Source: Betaproteobacteria bacterium (lineage in GTDB: Bacteria; Pseudomonadota; Gammaproteobacteria; Burkholderiales; Thiobacillaceae). Taken from it: a stretch of DNA of 11,723 nucleotides. The notes beneath the pieces are model-generated. The model searched no databases, had not been told where the DNA came from, and saw only the letters and a list, made by a program, of their open reading frames with translations. Positions 1 to 6,962 of this stretch are shown in pieces. Location: contig JAIFLB010000089.1 of NCBI GenBank assembly GCA_020049245.1, positions 1 to 11,723 on the forward strand, in the 5' to 3' direction. Positions within the stretch are counted from its first letter, which is position 1. The number at the start of each line of letters is the position of its first letter. A program made the translations under genes and the position numbers.

Positions 1-2
1 TG

Positions 3-482
3 GCGCTGCTGAAAGCCCGGCACGAAGGCGAGGAAGACGTCACGGTGATTACCCAGGATGCGGTGCTGGCGACGTTCGACCGGATTCTGCGCGCGCTGAC
101 CCTGGCGGTCGGCGGCATCGCCGCGATCAGCCTGGGCGTGGCCGGCGTGTTGATCATGAACGTGATGCTGGTCTCGGTGGCGCAGCGGCGCGCCGAGATC
201 GGCCTGCTGAAAGCGCTGGGCGCTTCCGGCGGCAACGTGCGCGCCCTGTTTCTGGTCGAGGCCGGCTTGATCGCTACGCTTGGCGCGGCCGGTGGTGTTG
301 TCCTCGGCGTGGCCGCCAGTTATGCCTTACGCCGGGTGTATCCGCAGTTGCCCATCGTGCCTCCACTCTGGGCGGTAGCGGCGGCAGTGACCACTGCGAT
401 CCTTGCCGGCTTGTTGTTCGCCTGGCTGCCGGCGCGCCGCGCCGCGAAGCTGGATGCGGCTTTATCGCTTTCGAGACGCTGA
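3..482 (+). CDS. ABC transporter permease, FtsX/MacB type (3' end only)
   Basis: The reading frame is open from the window edge, so this is the C-terminal ~159 residues of a longer gene; the GTG at 45 is internal. What is visible is the typical end of an FtsX-domain permease. A hydrophobic helix is followed by the cytoplasmic coupling motif RRAEIGLLKALGAS, then two more hydrophobic helices. The protein ends in the usual PARRAAKLDAALSLS tail, where this family commonly has PARRAA-x-DP-x-AL. Such permeases pair with a MacB/LolD-type ATPase and move lipoproteins, peptides or drugs across or out of the inner membrane. The substrate cannot be read from the sequence. The next gene on the same strand is a paralogous permease, so the two probably form a heterodimer or a tandem pair, with the ATPase and a membrane-fusion protein perhaps upstream of the window (inference). 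Confidence 0.88.
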   Translation, partial: ALLKARHEGEEDVTVITQDAVLATFDRILRALTLAVGGIAAISLGVAGVLIMNVMLVSVAQRRAEIGLLKALGASGGNVRALFLVEAGLIATLGAAGGVVLGVAASYALRRVYPQLPIVPPLWAVAAAVTTAILAGLLFAWLPARRAAKLDAALSLSRR

Positions 483-506
483 TGCGCAGCGTAGATTTGT
501 TCAGCC
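471..506 (+). repeat. Degenerate copy of the downstream permease start
   Basis: This stretch matches 700-735, the true start region of the second permease, at about 26 of 36 positions. Both contain CTGATGCGC followed, 11 bases later, by TGTTCAGCC. Here the ATG at 482 overlaps the stop of the upstream permease (TGATG) and would encode MRSVDLFSQ, against MRAADLFSL in the intact gene. The copy is cut off at ~509 by the inverted-repeat element. It looks like an older, coupled start that has been separated from its gene, or a product of duplication. It is not expected to yield a functional protein. Confidence 0.55.
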
Positions 507-509
507 AGT

Positions 510-666
510 GTAGGGCGGAAAAGCCGGCGGTTTCTTGCCGGCGCCTTCCGGCGCATGCCACTCCTCGGTACGATTGCGTGGCGAATTGGTTGCGGGGGGA
601 CGAGGAGGTTGAATCTACGCGTTCACATCCGGCGGAAGGCGCGATAAGGCCGCTTTTCCGCCCCAC
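510..666. mobile_element. MITE-like inverted-repeat element, ~157 bp, non-coding
   Basis: The ends are a 15-bp inverted repeat: GTAGGGCGGAAAAGC at 510-524 and GCTTTTCCGCCCCAC at 652-666, with one mismatch. Each end can also fold on itself. On the right, GGCGGAAGGCG at 632-642 faces CGCTTTTCCGCC at 651-662. On the left, GGCGGAAAAGCCGGC faces the GCCGGCGCCTTCCGGC stretch near 538-553. Terminal motifs of this GTAGGGCGGAAAAGC type resemble the abundant palindromic repeats scattered between genes in many proteobacteria (known in general, not checked here). There is no transposase and no clear target-site duplication. The element separates two permease genes that would otherwise abut. It would add strong hairpins to a transcript crossing it, which might damp expression of the second permease (inference). 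Confidence 0.6.
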
Positions 667-685
667 GACAGCTACGACAGCTACA
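665..685 (+). repeat. Short tandem repeat, ACGACAGCT x2
   Basis: ACGACAGCT occurs twice in direct succession, followed by a partial third unit (ACA). It lies immediately beside the right end of the inverted-repeat element and may be insertion debris. No function is apparent. Confidence 0.5.
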
Positions 686-710
686 CAGGTTACCCGTATC
701 CGAGGCTCTG

Positions 711-1910
711 ATGCGCGCTGCTGACCTGTTCAGCCTGTCGTTCAGCGCGCTGACCCACCATCCCGGCCGCAGCCTGCTGTCGGCGCTGGGCATCGCGGTT
801 GGTGTGGCGGCGGTGATTCTGCTGACCGCGCTGGGCGAGGGTTTGCATCAGTTCGTGCTGGCGGAATTCACCCAGTTCGGTACCAACCTGATCAGCATCA
901 GCCCAGGCAAGACCAAGACCCACGGCGGCAGTGTCGGCATGTTCGGCAGCGTGCGTCCGCTCAGTTTGCAGGATGCGCAAGCGCTGCGTCGCGCGCCTCA
1001 GATCATCGCCAGCAACCCGAGCGTGCAGGGCAATGCCGAAATCGAAGGCCAGGGGCGTAGCCGGCGGGTGACCGTGTATGGCGTCGGGCCGGATTTTTCG
1101 AGCGTGTTCGGCATGCGGGTCGCATCCGGCAGCTTTCTGCCGGCGGATGCGGTCGATGCACCGCGCGCCTATGCCGTGCTGGGGGCGAAAGTACGCAATG
1201 AACTGTTCGGTTCCGCGAGCCCGCTCGGCCAGCGCATTCGGGTCGGCGGCCAGCGTTATCGGGTGATCGGCGTGATGGCGGCGAAGGGGCAGGTGCTCGG
1301 TTTCGACCTGGACGACACGGTGTTTATCCCGGCGGCGCGCGCGCTGGAGTTGTTCAATCGCGAAGGCTTGATGGAAATCCAGGTCGCGCATGAGGCCGGC
1401 GCCGACGCCGACGCGGTCGCGGTCGGCCTCAAGCGGGTGCTGATGGCGCGGCACGGCAGCGAAGATTTCACGGTGACGCCGCAGAAGCAGCAGCTGGCAG
1501 TGCTCGATTCGATTCTGGCGGTGCTGACTTTCGCGGTGGCGGCACTGGGCAGCATTTCGCTGCTGGTTGGCGGCGTCGGCATCCTGACCCTGATGACCAT
1601 CACGGTGGCGGAACGGACCGGCGAGATCGGCCTGCTCAACGCGCTGGGTGCGCGGCGGCTGCAGATCATGGCGCTGTTTCTCGCCGAGGCGATTTTTCTG
1701 GCGGCGCTGGGGGGCGGCGCCGGCCTGGCCTTGGGATTGGGCGCCGCCGGTGCTTTGCACGCGCTGATCCCGGCGTTGCCGATCAGCCTGGCCTGGGATT
1801 ATGTGTTCGCCGCCGAAGCCGTCGCGGTGGTGATCGGCCTCGCCGCCGGCGTCGACCCGGCGCGGCGTGCGGCCAACATGGACCCGGTGCAGGCGCTACG
1901 CGCCGAATGA
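711..1910 (+). CDS. ABC transporter permease, MacB/FtsX family
   Basis: A 399-residue inner-membrane permease of the MacB/LolC type. One helix at about residues 22-41 is followed by a large periplasmic MacB-PCD-like domain (about 42-260). Three helices come next, near 266-297, 318-345 and 364-382. The cytoplasmic coupling motif ERTGEIGLLNALGARR is at 301-316, and the tail PARRAANMDPVQALR at 383-397 is characteristic. Length (about 400 residues) and topology fit a stand-alone permease half without a fused ATPase. The start is ATG at 711, with GAGG at 702-705, and its N-terminus matches the usual short cytoplasmic lead-in. It is a paralogue of the permease ending at 482, and both probably serve one transporter. 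The 228-bp gap upstream is unusual for such a pair and is filled by an inverted-repeat element. The substrate is unknown. Confidence 0.9.
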   Translation: MRAADLFSLSFSALTHHPGRSLLSALGIAVGVAAVILLTALGEGLHQFVLAEFTQFGTNLISISPGKTKTHGGSVGMFGSVRPLSLQDAQALRRAPQIIASNPSVQGNAEIEGQGRSRRVTVYGVGPDFSSVFGMRVASGSFLPADAVDAPRAYAVLGAKVRNELFGSASPLGQRIRVGGQRYRVIGVMAAKGQVLGFDLDDTVFIPAARALELFNREGLMEIQVAHEAGADADAVAVGLKRVLMARHGSEDFTVTPQKQQLAVLDSILAVLTFAVAALGSISLLVGGVGILTLMTITVAERTGEIGLLNALGARRLQIMALFLAEAIFLAALGGGAGLALGLGAAGALHALIPALPISLAWDYVFAAEAVAVVIGLAAGVDPARRAANMDPVQALRAE

Positions 1911-1982
1911 GGCGGCTTTGCCGGTGAAGAATATCGGCACTGGAAGACGCCTTACCGACGGCTCCGGGTAAACTCGCGCGCA

Positions 1983-2630
1983 ATGTCTCCCTTATCTCAT
2001 TTGTCACATTCCAATCCGCTGACCGCGAAGCGACTCTATCTTGCTTCGCAAAGTCCGCGCCGGCTCGAATTGCTGCGCCAGATCGGCATTGAACCGACCG
2101 TGTTGCCGCTGCGTTCGTCGCCGGGGCGGATTGATGTTGATGAAACGCCTTGGGAGGATGAGCCTGCGACCGAATATGTGTTGCGCCTGGCGCGCATCAA
2201 GGCGGAAGCCGGCATGACTGTGCAGAACGTGCGCAACCTGCCGCATTGGCCGATTCTGGCCGCCGATACCACGGTGACACTGGATGGGCACATCCTCGGC
2301 AAGCCGGCCGACAGTGACGAGGCGGCGGCCATGTTGCGGCTTTATTCCGGCCGTTCGCATACCGTGTTGACGGCAGTCGCGGCGGCGTATCTGGGCCGTA
2401 TTGAGGTTGCGTTGAGTGAGAGCGTGGTGACCTTCAAAGCCCTGTCCGATACTGAAATCATGGCTTATGTCGATGGCCGCGAGGGGTTCGGCAAGGCGGG
2501 TGGTTACGCCATTCAAGGGCGCGCCGCGTTGTTTATCGAACATCTCTCAGGCAGCTATTCCGGTGTCATGGGCCTGCCCTTATTCGAGACCTCGGAACTG
2601 TTGAAGTCCGTCGGTTTTCAAATTCTTTGA
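1983..2630 (+). CDS. maf: Maf family nucleotide pyrophosphatase (dTTP/UTP type, YhdE-like)
   Basis: A 215-residue cytoplasmic Maf/HAM1-fold enzyme that hydrolyses non-canonical or surplus nucleoside triphosphates to monophosphate and pyrophosphate. Motifs in order: the phosphate-binding ASQSPRR at 21-27, AADTTV at 94-99 with the conserved Asp95, LGKP at 106-109, GKAGGYAIQG at 170-179 and SGSYSGVMGLP at 189-199. GKAGGYAIQG together with GSYS-x-V-x-GLP is the pattern of the YhdE-type subgroup (dTTP/UTP) rather than the YceF type (m7GTP); this assignment comes from family knowledge. The ATG at 1983 gives a slightly long N-terminus and has no clear Shine-Dalgarno. A TTG at 2001 is a possible alternative start, but no other ATG is suitable. 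rng begins 24 bp downstream, and the maf-rng order is conserved in many beta- and gammaproteobacteria. Confidence 0.93.
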   Translation: MSPLSHLSHSNPLTAKRLYLASQSPRRLELLRQIGIEPTVLPLRSSPGRIDVDETPWEDEPATEYVLRLARIKAEAGMTVQNVRNLPHWPILAADTTVTLDGHILGKPADSDEAAAMLRLYSGRSHTVLTAVAAAYLGRIEVALSESVVTFKALSDTEIMAYVDGREGFGKAGGYAIQGRAALFIEHLSGSYSGVMGLPLFETSELLKSVGFQIL

Positions 2631-2654
2631 TTGAATACCTTTGACTGAGCCTTT

Positions 2655-4106
2655 ATGACTGAAGAAATCCTCATCAACATCACGCCGCAGGAGACCCGGG
2701 TTGCCGTGGTCTATCTTGGCGAGGTGCAGGAACTGCATATCGAGCGTGACAGCCAGCGCGGCCTGGTTGGCAATGTATATCTTGGTCGTGTCAGCCGGGT
2801 GCTGCCGGGTATGCAGTCAGCATTCATCGATATCGGCCTGGATCGGGCGGCGTTCCTGCATGTTGGCGATATCGTCGAGGCGCGTTGCGAGAATTGTCCG
2901 CGACCGATCGAGAAAGTGCTGCATGAAGGCCAGAGCATTCTGGTTCAGGTCATCAAGGATCCAATCAGTTCCAAGGGCGCCCGGCTGTCCACCCAGATCA
3001 GCATGGCAGGGCGTTTTCTGGTCTATCTGCCACAGGAAACGCGGATCGGCATTTCACAGAAGATCGAGGATGAAAGCGAACGCGAGTTGCTGCGAGAACG
3101 CCTTACGCGGGTATTGCCGGTAGATGAACACGGCGGTTTCATCATTCGCACGATGGCGAATCTCGCCGAGGACAGCGAACTTGCCGCCGATGTCGATTAT
3201 TTGCGCACGCTCTGGGATGCGATTCAGGCGCGCTCGGAAAACACTTCCGGCCCGAAACTGATCTATCAGGAACTGGACCTGGCGCATCGCGTGCTGCGTG
3301 ATTTCGCCACTGCGGAAACCAGCCGTATCCTGGTCGATTCACGCGAGACCTTCCAGCGCATGCAGGCATTTGCCGACGAATTTACCCGCACCGGCGCTGG
3401 CAAGGTCAGCCATTACACGGCGGATCGGCCGTTGTTCGATCTGTACGGCGTCGAGGATGAGATCGAAAAGGCGCTTGGTCGCCGTGTCGATCTGAAATCC
3501 GGCGGCTATCTGGTGGTCGATCAGACCGAGGCGCTGACCACCATCGACGTCAATACCGGCAGTTTCACCAGCGGCCGCACGTTCGACGAGACCATTTTCA
3601 AGACCAATCTGGAGGCGGCGCAGAGCATCGCGCGGCAACTTCGCCTGCGAAATCTGGGCGGCATCATCATTCTCGATTTCATCGATATGGATAACTCGGA
3701 GCACAAGAATGCCGTGCTGCAAGAGTTTACCAAGTCGCTGGCGCGTGATCGCACGCGTATGACGATCAATGGCTTTACCTCACTCGGGCTGGTCGAGATG
3801 ACCCGCAAGCGCACCCGCGAAAGCCTGACCCGGGTGTTGTGCGAACCCTGTCCGACTTGTCAGGGACGCGGCCAGATCAAGACGGCACAGACCACCTGTT
3901 ATGAAATATTGCGCGCGATCATGCGGGAAGCGCGTCAGTTCAGCGCGCGCGAATACCGCATCATGGCGTCGCAGACGGTGATCGATCAGTTTCTGGATGA
4001 GGAATCACAAAGCCTGGCGCAGTTGTCCGACTTCATCGCAAAGCCGATTTCGTTGCAGGTCGAGAGCCTGTTCACCCAGGAGCAGTACGACATCATTCTG
4101 CTTTGA
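2655..4106 (+). CDS. rng: Ribonuclease G
   Basis: A 483-residue endoribonuclease of the RNase E/G family, close to the usual ~489 residues of RNase G, and lacking the long C-terminal scaffold of RNase E. It matures the 5' end of 16S rRNA and cuts some mRNAs, preferring 5'-monophosphate AU-rich sites. An S1-like RNA-binding domain lies at about 36-125 (GNVYLGRVSRVLPGMQSAFIDIG). The catalytic domain carries TIDVNTGS with Asp298 and LDFIDMD with Asp341. The 43-residue spacing equals that of the two metal-binding aspartates of RNase E. The zinc-link motif is CPTC (Cys399, Cys402), with an extra Cys396 just before it. It is co-oriented with maf, 24 bp upstream, and probably shares its transcript. 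The Shine-Dalgarno is weak. It converges with the dynamin-like gene, with 23 bp between the two stops. Confidence 0.96.
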   Translation: MTEEILINITPQETRVAVVYLGEVQELHIERDSQRGLVGNVYLGRVSRVLPGMQSAFIDIGLDRAAFLHVGDIVEARCENCPRPIEKVLHEGQSILVQVIKDPISSKGARLSTQISMAGRFLVYLPQETRIGISQKIEDESERELLRERLTRVLPVDEHGGFIIRTMANLAEDSELAADVDYLRTLWDAIQARSENTSGPKLIYQELDLAHRVLRDFATAETSRILVDSRETFQRMQAFADEFTRTGAGKVSHYTADRPLFDLYGVEDEIEKALGRRVDLKSGGYLVVDQTEALTTIDVNTGSFTSGRTFDETIFKTNLEAAQSIARQLRLRNLGGIIILDFIDMDNSEHKNAVLQEFTKSLARDRTRMTINGFTSLGLVEMTRKRTRESLTRVLCEPCPTCQGRGQIKTAQTTCYEILRAIMREARQFSAREYRIMASQTVIDQFLDEESQSLAQLSDFIAKPISLQVESLFTQEQYDIILL

Positions 4107-4127
4107 GGCGGGGATGGCCCGCCCGCC
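4107..4127. terminator. Possible bidirectional stem-loop between rng and the dynamin-like gene
   Basis: GGCGGG at 4107-4112 can pair with CCCGCC at 4122-4127 around a 9-base loop. It fills the 23-bp gap between two convergent stop codons. The downstream run is only ATTTAA on the plus strand and absent on the minus strand, so intrinsic termination would be weak. Confidence 0.35.
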
Positions 4128-4129
4128 AT

Positions 4130-6094
4130 TTAACTCAGTGGCGTGGATTGCCCTGGTGCAAGTTCCAGTGCCCGGAAGGCAACGCCGGTAAGCAACGAGA
4201 ACTCACGGGCGATGGTTTCGATCTGTTCGACCTGGGTCCGTATCCCGACAATCTCTTGACTGACCAGGCTGCTGCGTTCCTGAATCGAACCCAGATTGGC
4301 GTGCACCTTGTTCAGGTTTTCCAGCCGGTGCTCAAGTTGCGACTTGTGTTCACTGATGCGTTCGACGATCGGGTCCAACGTCAGCCGCAGCCAGGTTTCC
4401 GATTCGATGCGCACTTGCTGGAACAGGATACGCGCCTGGGTCACCAGCGCGATGTAGAACTTTTTCACCATGAAACGCTTTTCCAGCATGATGTTCAGCG
4501 GGTCAGAACAGAATTCCTGCGTGCTGACCATCAATTCATCCAGGCGGCCGCGATAACGCGAGAGATCAAGCATCGGCGGGTCGCTCAGTTCCAGGCCATG
4601 CACCTCGTGGAAGCGCTGATAAGCCGAGTTGAGCAGCTGTTTGATGCCGCCACACTGCTGGTGCGCAAAATCGAACTCCGCGCCCATCCGCCGAATCAAT
4701 AAATGCATGCCCTTGATCAAGCCAGCGGTAGTCCAGCTGTCATTGATCGCCATCATCGATTCTTCGATGATCTTGTCCATCCGGTCATCGTCGAGTCGGG
4801 CCAGCAGTTCCCAGCCTTGTTGCGCGACAACTTTGCGGGTGACCGAAAAGTTGCGCGTGGTTTCATCGTAAAGCTGTTTGTCGTTCAGCATTTTTTCCCG
4901 CATCTGGCCGACGATCTGCTGGTTCTTGCCGGACAGGGCTTGCAGGTCGAGCAGGTTCTGCCGCGCGGCCTGGATCCGGTTGTGCGCGGTTTCACGCGTT
5001 TCGGCCAGTAGTGGGCCGACTTCGCGCGCCATCGACTCGCGCATGATTTTCTCGCGCGAGGGAATGATTTCTCGCGCCAGCATGACTTCCAGGCCCTGGA
5101 TGCCGGAACGTTTCAGCAGGTCGGCATCACCGCGAATCTTGCCGACCAGCGCTTTTTGCGCGGAAATGGCCATGACGCTCGACGGCGCGATGTTGAGTTG
5201 GGCGGCGGTGGATTCGATCTGGCGCTGGATGGTGCGGCCGATTTCCTCCGGCGTCTTGAGGTCGTCCCACAGCATGTCGATCTTGTTCAACACGGCGTAG
5301 TGCTGGCCGGAATGGCGCGACACCCATTTGTTCCAGATCTCGAAGTCGGACTGGGTCACCCCGGTATCGGTCGCCAGCAGGAAGAGCAGGGCGTGCGCGT
5401 TGGGGATCGAGGAAATGGTCAATTCCGGCTCGACGCCCATCGCATTCAGACCCGGCGTATCGAGAATGGCGAGGCCGGATTCGAGCAGCGGATGCGGGTA
5501 ATTGATCATCGCATAGCGCCAGGCCGGGATCTCGACGCGGTCTTGATCTTTCACCATGTAGCCCAGGTTGGGATCGTTTTCATCCCACAAACCGAGCGCG
5601 CGAGCTTCGACCTTGAAAACCACCTTGGTTTCGGCCAGCTTGCGCATTGCGGTGACCATGGCGTTCGGATCGGCGACTTCGAGCTTGATCGTGCTCCATT
5701 CGACCGGATGCCGTTTCAGCGCGGTGATGCTGTCGTCGCGGAAGCGGGTTTCGATCGGCAACAAGCGGATATAGGGTTCGGTATCGACGTCGTAGTAAAT
5801 CTCGGTCGGACACATCGTGGTTCGGCCGGCATCCGATGGCAACAGGCGTTGCTTGAAATCGGAGAAGAACAGGGCGTTGATCAACTCGGTTTTGCCGCGA
5901 CTGAATTCGGCGACGAAGGCCACCATCAGACGGTCATGCTTCAGCGTTTCGGTCAGATCAAACAGGCGCAGCAACTGTTCCGGCTCGGGAACGGCGTAGT
6001 GCTCCAGCCACTCTTTGTAAGCAGTGACCACCTTCACCAGCCTGTCACGCCGGTTCTTGAACCGGGTGATGCCGCTTTCCAAACCGTAATTCAT
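4130..6094 (-). CDS. Dynamin-family large GTPase
   Basis: A 654-residue protein with a complete GTPase core of the dynamin superfamily. G1 is AEFSRGKT at 62-69 (Lys68, Thr69), with Ala where the consensus has Gly. G2 is GRTTMCPTE at 90-98, G3 is DTPG at 212-215 and G4 is NKID at 270-273. After the GTPase domain (about 50-345) comes a long helical part with probable coiled coils near 360-415 and 575-632. A short hydrophobic stretch (FSLLTGVAFRALELA, about 632-646) sits near the C-terminus. No clear transmembrane helix or signal peptide is seen. Bacterial dynamin-like proteins remodel or tether membranes and some act in stress or phage responses; which role applies here cannot be told. ATG at 6094 overlaps the yggU stop (ATGA), so translation is probably coupled. 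It is the last gene of the yggS-proC-yggT-yggU chain and faces rng. Confidence 0.9.
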   Translation of the reverse strand: MNYGLESGITRFKNRRDRLVKVVTAYKEWLEHYAVPEPEQLLRLFDLTETLKHDRLMVAFVAEFSRGKTELINALFFSDFKQRLLPSDAGRTTMCPTEIYYDVDTEPYIRLLPIETRFRDDSITALKRHPVEWSTIKLEVADPNAMVTAMRKLAETKVVFKVEARALGLWDENDPNLGYMVKDQDRVEIPAWRYAMINYPHPLLESGLAILDTPGLNAMGVEPELTISSIPNAHALLFLLATDTGVTQSDFEIWNKWVSRHSGQHYAVLNKIDMLWDDLKTPEEIGRTIQRQIESTAAQLNIAPSSVMAISAQKALVGKIRGDADLLKRSGIQGLEVMLAREIIPSREKIMRESMAREVGPLLAETRETAHNRIQAARQNLLDLQALSGKNQQIVGQMREKMLNDKQLYDETTRNFSVTRKVVAQQGWELLARLDDDRMDKIIEESMMAINDSWTTAGLIKGMHLLIRRMGAEFDFAHQQCGGIKQLLNSAYQRFHEVHGLELSDPPMLDLSRYRGRLDELMVSTQEFCSDPLNIMLEKRFMVKKFYIALVTQARILFQQVRIESETWLRLTLDPIVERISEHKSQLEHRLENLNKVHANLGSIQERSSLVSQEIVGIRTQVEQIETIAREFSLLTGVAFRALELAPGQSTPLS

Positions 6095-6387
6095 CCCATT
6101 TTCCCCATTAGCCGTCGTTCTACTTCATCCGCCTGAACCGCGATCAATACCGTTTTTTGACGGGATTTCTCGCCGCGCACGATTTTAACCGCCTTGCGCG
6201 TAACGCCAAGATTCATTGCGATAAATTCGATCAAAGCCGAATTTGCCGCGCCTTCAACCGGCCTCGCTTTGATCCTTATTTTGATCGCATCGCCATGCAT
6301 GCCGGCAACTTCGCTTTTTGATGCGCCAGGCTGGATATGCACGTTTACTTCCACGCCCGCATCGGTTGGTTTGATCCAGGCACTCAC
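6091..6387 (-). CDS. yggU: YggU/DUF167 family protein
   Basis: A 98-residue protein that matches the whole DUF167/YggU domain. HIQPGASKSEVAG is at 17-29, HGDAIKIRIKARPVEGAAN at 31-49, and GEKSRQKTV at 72-80. This is the normal size for the family. The molecular function is not established; the fold is small alpha/beta and the gene regularly sits after yggT. The start is GTG at 6387-6385, whose GTGA overlaps the yggT stop. Its own stop overlaps the start of the dynamin-like gene by 4 nt. No better start lies upstream, and the N-terminus aligns well with the family at this position. Confidence 0.92.
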   Translation of the reverse strand: MSAWIKPTDAGVEVNVHIQPGASKSEVAGMHGDAIKIRIKARPVEGAANSALIEFIAMNLGVTRKAVKIVRGEKSRQKTVLIAVQADEVERRLMGKMG

Positions 6388-6962
6388 CAGACCAGGCCGC
6401 GGGCATAACGTTCAAGTCCAGCCACCGGTGCGATCAGAAGCAATTGAACCACGATCAATGCCGCCAGCGGTGATAAGTCGATGCCGCCCATCGCCGGCAC
6501 AATTTTCTGGAACGGTGCCAATATCGGTCGCGCCAGCGCATAAAAAACCGGCGCCAGTGGCGAAAACGGATTGATCCAGCTCAGGATGGCTTGCAGGACA
6601 ACGAAACCAATCAGCAAATACAGCACCAGTCTGAGCGACGAGGCGAGCGCCAGCAGCAGAAAACCGGGGATCACCGAACTGCCGGCAACCGCGAACGGGT
6701 AACCCATGACCCAGTGCACACTGAGTACCATCAATAACTCGGCGATGAAAAACGGCAACAGGCTGGCCCAATCCAGCCCGAACAGGCCGGGCAGCATGCG
6801 GCGCAATGGCTTTACCGCGAAATCGGTGACGCGCACGACAAACTGGGCGAACGGGTTATGAAACGGCACGCGTGCCCATTGCATCCAGAAGCGCAGGAAA
6901 AAGGCGCAGGCGGCGAGGTCGAACAGCGTGCGCAGCAGGAATTGGGCGGCGTCGCTGAACAT
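6384..6962 (-). CDS. yggT: YggT family integral membrane protein
   Basis: A 192-residue inner-membrane protein with two YGGT repeats. The first is around LRFWMQWARVPFHNPFAQFV (about residues 22-41, followed by the TDFAVKPLRRMLP segment). The second is around AILSWINPFSPLAPVFYALA (about 125-144, followed by RPILAPFQKIVP). Each repeat is bracketed by hydrophobic helices, giving about four membrane segments. The family has been linked to osmotic and cation tolerance and, in plastid and cyanobacterial relatives, to membrane organisation. The exact role in proteobacteria is unclear. I chose ATG at 6962, which shares one base with the proC stop (TGATG) and has GGGAAAG just upstream. The TTG at 6965 would add one residue and is less likely. 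Confidence 0.92.
   Translation of the reverse strand: MFSDAAQFLLRTLFDLAACAFFLRFWMQWARVPFHNPFAQFVVRVTDFAVKPLRRMLPGLFGLDWASLLPFFIAELLMVLSVHWVMGYPFAVAGSSVIPGFLLLALASSLRLVLYLLIGFVVLQAILSWINPFSPLAPVFYALARPILAPFQKIVPAMGGIDLSPLAALIVVQLLLIAPVAGLERYARGLVW

Noticed and set aside
482..724. An 80-residue plus-strand reading frame between the two permeases
   Set aside because: It starts on the degenerate permease start and then runs through the inverted-repeat element. Beyond the first nine residues it has no protein-like pattern.
690..1760. Long antisense frame of 356 residues opposite the second permease
   Set aside because: It is rich in Arg, His and Gln, as expected of a shadow frame in a GC-rich gene, and has no recognisable domain. 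The sense frame is a clear permease.
1911..1982. Promoter for maf in the gap after the permease
   Set aside because: GGGTAAACT near 1967 is -10-like, but no -35 at a usual distance was found, so it was not called.
5156..6136. 326-residue plus-strand frame opposite the dynamin-like gene
   Set aside because: Shadow of a well-supported GTPase gene; no Shine-Dalgarno, no known motif, composition typical of antisense translation.
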